NCBI RefSeq assembly: GCF_012910955.1
Contig: NZ_WTVQ01000023.1
Coordinates: 1-64,000 of the forward strand
Reading direction: 5' to 3'
Length of the DNA: 64,000 nt
Source of the DNA: Aromatoleum diolicum
GTDB taxonomy: Bacteria; Pseudomonadota; Gammaproteobacteria; Burkholderiales; Rhodocyclaceae
Positions within the stretch are counted from its first letter, which is position 1, and the number at the start of each line of letters is the position of its first letter. The translations under genes and the position numbers were made by a program. This document shows, one piece after another, positions 59,054-64,000 of the stretch. Below the pieces are notes generated by a model. It was not told where the DNA came from, did no database searches, and worked only from the letters and a program-made list of their open reading frames with translations.

Positions 59054-60514
59054 ATGGCTACTACCCGCACCCTCGATCTGGTCATTTTTGGCGGCACCGG
59101 CGACCTGGCAATGCGCAAGCTTTTGCCGGCGCTCTATCACTTGCATTGCGACGGGCTGCTGTCGCCGCAGGCGCGCATCATCGGCACCGCCCGCGACGCG
59201 CTCGATGACGAGGGCTACCGGAGCCTTGCCCGCCAACAGGCGGAGCGCTTCCTGGGCCGCGATTTCAGGGGCGAGGACTGGCAGACTTTCGCCGCCCGCC
59301 TCGCCTATGCGCCGGTCGATGCGCTCCAGGGCGACAGCTTCGCGGCGCTCGCCGAGCAACTGGCGGCACGCCCCGACGGGCAGCGCGTGTTCTATCTATC
59401 GACCGCCCCGGGGCTTTTCTCCGCCATCAGCCGCCATCTGGAAGCCGCGGGCCTCATCGGCAGCGACAGCCGCGTGGTGCTGGAAAAGCCCCTTGGGCAC
59501 GATCTCGCCTCGTCGCGCCAGATCAACGACGAGGTCGGTCAGTATTTCGGCGAAGAGCAGATCTACCGCATCGATCACTACCTGGGTAAGGAGCCGGTGC
59601 AGAACCTCCTCGCGCTGCGCTTCGGCAACGCGCTGTTCGAACCGCTGTGGCGGCGCGAATGGGTGCGCGACGTGCAGATCACCGTTGCCGAACAGGTCGG
59701 TGTCGAGGCGCGCGGGGACTTTTACGACCGCGTCGGCGCGATGCGCGACATGGTGCAGAACCACCTGCTGCAACTGTTGTGCATCGTCGCGATGGAGCCG
59801 CCCGCGTCGATCAACCCGGACGCGGTACGCGACGAAAAGCTCAAGATCCTGCGCGCGCTGCGCCCTTTCACCGCCGGCGACGTTGCCACGCGTTCGGTGC
59901 GCGGCCAGTACCGCGCCGGTGCCAGCGGCGGCCAGCCGGTGGCGGGCTATCTGGAAGAATCCGGCATCGCCGCCGACAGCCGCACCGAAACCTTCGTCGC
60001 GCTGAAGGCCGAGATCAACACCTGGCGCTGGGCCGGCGTGCCCTTCTTCCTGCGCACCGGCAAGCGCATGCAGGACAAGGTCGCCGAGATCGTCATCAAC
60101 TTCCGCTCCGTGCCGCATTCGATCTTCGGCATCCCGGCCTCGCCCCTCCACGCCAATCGCATGGTGATTCGCATGCAGCCGGAAGAGACCGTGGACCTGC
60201 ACCTACTCGCCAAACAGCCCGGCGACGTGATGCAGTTGCAGCCGGTGCGCCTCAACCTGGATTTCGCCGAGGCCTTCCGCAGCCGCCGCCTCGAAGCCTA
60301 TGAACGCTTGCTGATGGACGTGATGCGCGGCAATCTGACACTGTTCGTGCGGCGCGACGAACAGGAAGCCGCGTGGCGCTGGGTCGAACCCATCCTCGCC
60401 GGCTGGGATGCCACGGGCGAACGACCCAAGCCCTACACCGCCGGCACTTGGGGCCCGGCCGCGTCGAGCGCGTTGCTGTCGCGCGACGGCCTGTCCTGGC
60501 ACGAGGAAATCTGA
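59054..60514 (+). CDS. zwf: Glucose-6-phosphate 1-dehydrogenase (copy 2)
   Basis: A 486-residue enzyme with the dinucleotide loop IFGGTGDLA (11-19) and the active-site signature RIDHYLGKE (172-180). Its length is close to the E. coli enzyme (491). It is the second zwf in the window and clearly distinct from the copy at 18 kb. It starts 26 bp after a LacI-type palindrome and is followed 55 bp later by glucokinase. The copy is therefore dedicated to sugar growth: glucose released by the cytosolic glucosidases and trehalase is phosphorylated and oxidised here. ATG 59054 has a GAGG site. Confidence 0.96.
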   Translation: MATTRTLDLVIFGGTGDLAMRKLLPALYHLHCDGLLSPQARIIGTARDALDDEGYRSLARQQAERFLGRDFRGEDWQTFAARLAYAPVDALQGDSFAALAEQLAARPDGQRVFYLSTAPGLFSAISRHLEAAGLIGSDSRVVLEKPLGHDLASSRQINDEVGQYFGEEQIYRIDHYLGKEPVQNLLALRFGNALFEPLWRREWVRDVQITVAEQVGVEARGDFYDRVGAMRDMVQNHLLQLLCIVAMEPPASINPDAVRDEKLKILRALRPFTAGDVATRSVRGQYRAGASGGQPVAGYLEESGIAADSRTETFVALKAEINTWRWAGVPFFLRTGKRMQDKVAEIVINFRSVPHSIFGIPASPLHANRMVIRMQPEETVDLHLLAKQPGDVMQLQPVRLNLDFAEAFRSRRLEAYERLLMDVMRGNLTLFVRRDEQEAAWRWVEPILAGWDATGERPKPYTAGTWGPAASSALLSRDGLSWHEEI

Positions 60515-60569
60515 CGGCTCCGCCCGATCGGCGCATTCCGTTTGCACTGAATTGATCTAAGGAATACGG

Positions 60570-61553
60570 ATGTTCTCAGGATCCCCCGACACCTTTCCGC
60601 GCCTCGTCGGCGACATCGGCGGCACCAATGCGCGCTTCGCGCTGATCACGGCGCCGGGGCGGGAAATCGCGGCGATGCGCACCCTGCCCTGCGCCGACTT
60701 CGCCGGTCCCGCCGAAGCGATCGAACATTACCTTGCGGAAAATGCGCTCCCGCGCCCGCGCTGGTGCGCCTTCGGCATCGCGAACCCGGTCGACGGCGAC
60801 TTCGTCAAGATGACCAATCATGACTGGGCGTTTTCGATCAACGCCCTGCGCGAGCGGCTGGGGCTCGAACACCTGCAGGTCATCAATGACTTCACCGCGC
60901 TCGCGATGTCTCTCCCGGCGCTGGCGGAAGCGGATGTCGTTCAGATCGGCGGCGGCGAACCGGTCGCGCAACGCGCAATCGGCCTGCTCGGCGCCGGCAC
61001 CGGACTTGGTGTTTCGGGCCTCATCCCTTGCGGCGGCGACTACGTGCCCCTCGACGGCGAAGGTGGTCACGTCACGCTCGCCGCAAGCAATTCGCACGAG
61101 GCCGCGCTGATCGCGTGGCTCGCGACCCGTTACCCCCACGTGTCCGCCGAGCGCGTGCTGTCCGGCCCCGGCCTGGTGGCCCTGTATGAAGCCGAAGCCG
61201 CCGTGGCAGGCCACACCGCGGAGCCGCTGAGCGCCGCGGAAATCAGCCGCCGCGCCTTGGCGCGCAGTTCGCTGCTGTGCGTGGCCACCGTCGATACCTT
61301 CTGCGCCCTGCTCGGCACCATCGCCGCGAACCTCGCGCTGGTGCTCGGCGCGCGTGGCGGCATCTACATTGGCGGCGGCATCGTGCCGAAGCTGGGCGCG
61401 TTCTTCGCCCGCTCAGGCTTTCGCGAGCGTTTCGAGCACAAAGGGCGTTTCAGCGAATATCTGGCGTCGATCCCGACCTACGTGATCCACGCGCCCTACC
61501 CCGGCTTGCTGGGCGCGGCGCGGGTGCTCGAGCGTGCTGCCGGGCGATCGTGA
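60570..61553 (+). CDS. glk: Glucokinase (E. coli Glk type)
   Basis: A 327-residue ATP-dependent glucokinase of the non-ROK bacterial type (E. coli Glk 321 residues). It has the phosphate loop GDIGGTNARF at 14-23, catalytic region HDWAFS and VINDFTALAMSLP, a second loop LGAGTGLGVSGLI, EGGHVTLAASN and the C-terminal adenosine site GGIYIGGGIVPK. It phosphorylates free glucose, the end product of both GH13 enzymes and trehalase. It shares a transcript with zwf copy 2. Confidence 0.95.
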   Translation: MFSGSPDTFPRLVGDIGGTNARFALITAPGREIAAMRTLPCADFAGPAEAIEHYLAENALPRPRWCAFGIANPVDGDFVKMTNHDWAFSINALRERLGLEHLQVINDFTALAMSLPALAEADVVQIGGGEPVAQRAIGLLGAGTGLGVSGLIPCGGDYVPLDGEGGHVTLAASNSHEAALIAWLATRYPHVSAERVLSGPGLVALYEAEAAVAGHTAEPLSAAEISRRALARSSLLCVATVDTFCALLGTIAANLALVLGARGGIYIGGGIVPKLGAFFARSGFRERFEHKGRFSEYLASIPTYVIHAPYPGLLGAARVLERAAGRS

Positions 61554-61591
61554 CCGCCGCGCAAGCTCCAGGTCCGGGGCTTGCGCGGCGG
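61554..61591. terminator. Strong hairpin between convergent glk and secreted-protein gene
   Basis: Perfect 13-bp arms CCGCCGCGCAAGC and GCTTGCGCGGCGG enclose 12 bases directly after the glk stop. There is no T-run on either strand, so it may act as an RNA 3'-end stabiliser or an atypical terminator. Confidence 0.55.
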
Positions 61592-61612
61592 CCGTGACGT
61601 CCCGCAAGCCTG

Positions 61613-62296
61613 CTACTTCTCCGCAAAACAGTAGAACAAGCCATCGCCTCCGGTTCCGCGCAACGCCGTCTGGTTGCAGCCGTCGCGGGTCATGTGAGCG
61701 GAGTTCCAAGACGTCGCCCAGCTGTGCGATACGGGCCCGGCACGGTCGTGATGCCCGGTCATCGCAGCGCCCTCATCACCGTTTTTCGTCCAGTTGCCGC
61801 ACGTCATGTCCGCGAACGGCGGGCTGGGCGGAAACGCCGTCCCGTCGGGGCGAGAGCCGGTGAGAATGTCGTGCCGGTTGGGTTTCTCCGTGCGCCCATT
61901 GACCATCGCGCCTTTCTCGTCGAGCGCCGATTCCTTGGTCAAATTGGCATTGGGCGAGTGGAGTTCCTCGACGTTGTTGGCGATCAGCACCCCCTTGGCG
62001 TTGAACCAGGGGCCGCTGCCGATCCGGTCGCGCGCATGAACCGCATTGGCGTCGCCAAGCGCCGCCGCCTGGGTGCTCAGGTAGGCGCGCCAGGTCCGTT
62101 TGCCGGCACCGGCCGCGGCGGCCAGCGACTGGCAATGCCGATCCGCGCCATCGAGGCCGCCGAGATTGGCCCCATCGCCCGTTCCGACGCTGGTGATAAA
62201 GAACGACATGTCGGCGCCGACCGCGGTCGTTGTCGCTGCGCCCCACAAGAAGAACGAACTGGCCAGAACCGTCAAGGTCTTCGTCGCGCTGTGCAT
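61613..62296 (-). CDS. Secreted lectin/endostatin-like protein
   Basis: A 227-residue protein with a signal peptide (MHSATKTLTVLASSFFLWGA, cleavage probably after VGA near residue 28). The mature part begins FFITSVGTGDGANLGGL and has DGADRHCQSLAAAAGAG and TWRAYLST, then WFNAKGVLIANNVEELHS and RPDGTAFPPSPP. CGNWTKNG and a final GLFYCFAEK follow. The pattern matches bacterial proteins with the endostatin/C-type-lectin-like fold, of unknown function. Several spaced cysteines suggest disulfides after export. The ATG has an AAGGAG site. It stands alone. Confidence 0.7.
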   Translation of the reverse strand: MHSATKTLTVLASSFFLWGAATTTAVGADMSFFITSVGTGDGANLGGLDGADRHCQSLAAAAGAGKRTWRAYLSTQAAALGDANAVHARDRIGSGPWFNAKGVLIANNVEELHSPNANLTKESALDEKGAMVNGRTEKPNRHDILTGSRPDGTAFPPSPPFADMTCGNWTKNGDEGAAMTGHHDRAGPVSHSWATSWNSAHMTRDGCNQTALRGTGGDGLFYCFAEK

Positions 62297-62411
62297 GGAA
62301 CGCTCCTTCTTCGAGTTGTTGGACTCATTTAGATGGAATGCACGCGGATGAGTTCTCGGCTCCGGGCACTGCGGGCGCGCGGCGCGGGCCCGCCCGTGGT
62401 GCAGATGCGGA

Positions 62412-63551
62412 TTAAGCCGCGACCGACTCCAGCGTCGGATAGTCGATGTAGCCGACCGGGCCGGGCGCGTAGAAGGTCTGCGGGTTCGGCGTGTTGAGCG
62501 GTGCATTGCGCTTCAGGCGCTGCACCAGGTCCGGGTTGGCGATGAACATGCGGCCGAAGGACACCGCGTCCGCCCTGCCCGACTCGACCGCCGCGATGGC
62601 CATTGCGCCGTCATAGCCGTTGTTGGCGATGTAGGTACCCTTGAACGTCCTGCGCGCCCAGGCATAGTCGAAGCCCGGCAGCTCGCGCGAGCCGCCGGTC
62701 GCGCCTTCGACGAAGTGGATGAAGGCGATGCCGCGCTTGTTCAGCTCTTCCACCAGATAGCCGAACACCGCCTGCGGGTCGTTGTCCGACAGGTCGTTGG
62801 CAGGGGTGACCGGGGACAGGCGAATGCCGACGCGGCCGGCACCGACTTCGGCAATCACGGCATCCACGACTTCGAGCGCGAAACGGGCGCGGTTTTCCAC
62901 CGATCCGCCATAGCTGTCGGTGCGCTTGTTCGCCCCGTCGCGCAGGAACTGGTCGATCAGGTAGCCGTTGGCGCCGTGGATTTCGACGCCGTCGAAGCCG
63001 GCGCGGATCGCATTCGCCGCGCCATGACGGAATTCATCCACCACGCTGGCGATGTCTTCGACGCTCAACGCACGCGGCTGCGGAACGTCGACCTTGCCAT
63101 TGCGCGTATAGGCGATGGTCCTGGGCTGGATGGCCGACGGTGCAACCGGATGGGCGCCGCCCGTGAGATCGGGGTGGGTGATCCGGCCGACGTGCCAGAT
63201 CTGCGCGACGATCTTCGACCCCGCCTCATGCACCGCCTTCACGATCGGTTTCCAGCCTTCGACCTGCGCGTCCGAATAGATCCCCGGTGTGGCCATGTAG
63301 CCCTTGCCCGCCGGCGACACCTGCGTGCCTTCGCTGATGATCAGGCCTGCATTGCTGCGTTGCCGGTAGTACTCGATGTTCATTGCGCTGCCCGGAATGT
63401 CGCCAGCCGCCTCATCGGCGCGGCTGCGCGTCAGCGGCGCCATGACGACGCGGTTGGCGACTTCGATGGCACCGATGCGCGCGGGCTGGAAGAGTTTGCG
63501 GTGATCGATTTCGGCGCCGTTGCTGACGGCATGCGGGAGGGGAGCGTTCAT
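62412..63551 (-). CDS. Old yellow enzyme family alkene reductase (NemA/XenB-like)
   Basis: A 379-residue FMN-dependent TIM-barrel ene-reductase. Marks are LFQPARIGAIEVANRVVMAPLTRSRA, QIWHVGRITHPDL, DGVEIHGANGYLIDQFLRDG, NKRTDSYGGSVENRARF and VSFGRMFIANPDLVQRL. It reduces activated C=C bonds and often nitro-esters or N-ethylmaleimide with NADPH. It is divergent from a LysR-family gene 147 bp away, which is the usual arrangement for a LysR-activated detoxification reductase. Confidence 0.93.
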   Translation of the reverse strand: MNAPLPHAVSNGAEIDHRKLFQPARIGAIEVANRVVMAPLTRSRADEAAGDIPGSAMNIEYYRQRSNAGLIISEGTQVSPAGKGYMATPGIYSDAQVEGWKPIVKAVHEAGSKIVAQIWHVGRITHPDLTGGAHPVAPSAIQPRTIAYTRNGKVDVPQPRALSVEDIASVVDEFRHGAANAIRAGFDGVEIHGANGYLIDQFLRDGANKRTDSYGGSVENRARFALEVVDAVIAEVGAGRVGIRLSPVTPANDLSDNDPQAVFGYLVEELNKRGIAFIHFVEGATGGSRELPGFDYAWARRTFKGTYIANNGYDGAMAIAAVESGRADAVSFGRMFIANPDLVQRLKRNAPLNTPNPQTFYAPGPVGYIDYPTLESVAA

Positions 63552-63698
63552 GGTGTCGGGTTCCGTTGGTAACTGGGAGTTGAAAGACTTGCATCAGACG
63601 GCTGATCGGGCTGGTGCAATTATGTCCATGCCTGGAATCGCTGAGTAGTCCGTTGCAGTGATAGCATCTATTCTCCGCAGGAATACTATGGAGCAACG

Positions 63699-64000
63699 AT
63701 GGACCGCATGCGCCTCATGGAAACCTTCGTGCGGGTCGTGGAAACCGGAAATTTTTCCGCCGTCGCGCGCGAGGCGCGCACCACCCAGTCCGCCGTCAGC
63801 AAACAGGTACAGGCGCTCGAAGCCCTGCTCGGGGTGCGATTGCTCGTGCGCTCGTCGCGCAGCCATTCGCTCACCGAAGCCGGCCAGTTGTATTACGAAC
63901 GCTGCCGACAAGTTCTCGACACGCTCGAGGAAGCGCGCATCGAAGTGCATCGCGCCGAGCACGAAATCGGCGGCGTCCTGCGCGTCGCCGCCCCTGTCGC
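63699..64000 (+). CDS. LysR family transcriptional regulator (5' end only)
   Basis: The first 100 codons of a LysR regulator are present and the gene runs off the window. The winged HTH is clear: MDRMRLMETFVRVVETGNFS, then AVAREARTTQSAVSKQVQAL and LLVRSSRSHSLTEAGQLYYE. The start of the effector domain is GGVLRVAAPV. The strain of divergent transcription from the ene-reductase suggests it controls that gene. ATG 63699 is used; an ATG at 63688 is in another frame. Confidence 0.9.
   Translation, partial: MDRMRLMETFVRVVETGNFSAVAREARTTQSAVSKQVQALEALLGVRLLVRSSRSHSLTEAGQLYYERCRQVLDTLEEARIEVHRAEHEIGGVLRVAAPV

Overview
The window is high-GC, densely packed chromosomal DNA of a betaproteobacterium. 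The gene set (PHA phasin, PhoX, a SelD fused to an NDH-2-like flavoprotein, PpnN, beta-type regulators and small conserved proteins) fits Rhodocyclales, something like Thauera, Azoarcus or Aromatoleum. That placement is an inference from protein content, since there is no rRNA in the window. I see no tRNA, rRNA, CRISPR array, phage module or insertion sequence.

Layout. (1) 1-2.7 kb: a REP-like palindrome, then a short-chain 3-hydroxyacyl-CoA dehydrogenase and an acyl-CoA dehydrogenase (fatty-acyl-CoA oxidation). (2) 2.7-11.4 kb, all plus strand: a TIR-domain protein with an unrecognised C-terminal half, abutting a tandem acetyltransferase-like gene. These are followed by a cobalamin-type radical SAM protein, a UbiE-like methyltransferase and a two-gene ABC-2 exporter. 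The set looks like a modification-and-export module of unknown product, possibly next to a TIR defence gene. (3) 11.6-15.8 kb: a hypothetical protein, nudC, a Cys-rich microprotein, aroC, a DUF302 protein and a Gly/Met-rich membrane peptide. (4) 15.9-29.9 kb, central carbon and redox: pgm and zwf (minus) diverge from gnd, a glucoamylase-like protein and a MerA-like flavoprotein (plus). Then come an NDH-2::SelD fusion, a TVP38::MerA-like fusion, ppnN and a truncated DUF3616 remnant. (5) 29.9-40.3 kb: Tat-exported PhoX, a UvrD-like helicase with a divergent P-loop, a GbsR-type regulator with an SDR-DoxX/DUF2269 operon, two PerM/AI-2E family permeases, a phasin and DUF3820. (6) 40.4-44.8 kb: a pRiA4b ORF-3-like protein and a TetR-controlled MacAB-like efflux operon.

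(7) 44.9-61.6 kb is the most coherent unit, a complete alpha-glucoside utilisation system. One minus-strand operon encodes two GH13 alpha-glucosidases, a sugar-binding protein, two permeases, an ATPase, trehalase and an MFS transporter. A LacI-type regulator is divergent from it, and a LamB-like porin and a second zwf with glucokinase complete the set. Four near-identical 16-bp palindromes sit at the operon/regulator promoters, downstream of the predicted porin promoter, and just upstream of zwf-glk. One regulator therefore probably controls outer-membrane entry, uptake, hydrolysis, phosphorylation and entry into the Entner-Doudoroff/pentose phosphate routes. (8) 61.6-64 kb: a secreted lectin/endostatin-like protein, an old-yellow-enzyme reductase and the 5' end of a divergent LysR regulator, cut by the window edge.

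Three repressor circuits can be read from DNA palindromes: GbsR-type (two 20-bp sites), TetR (one site) and LacI (four sites).
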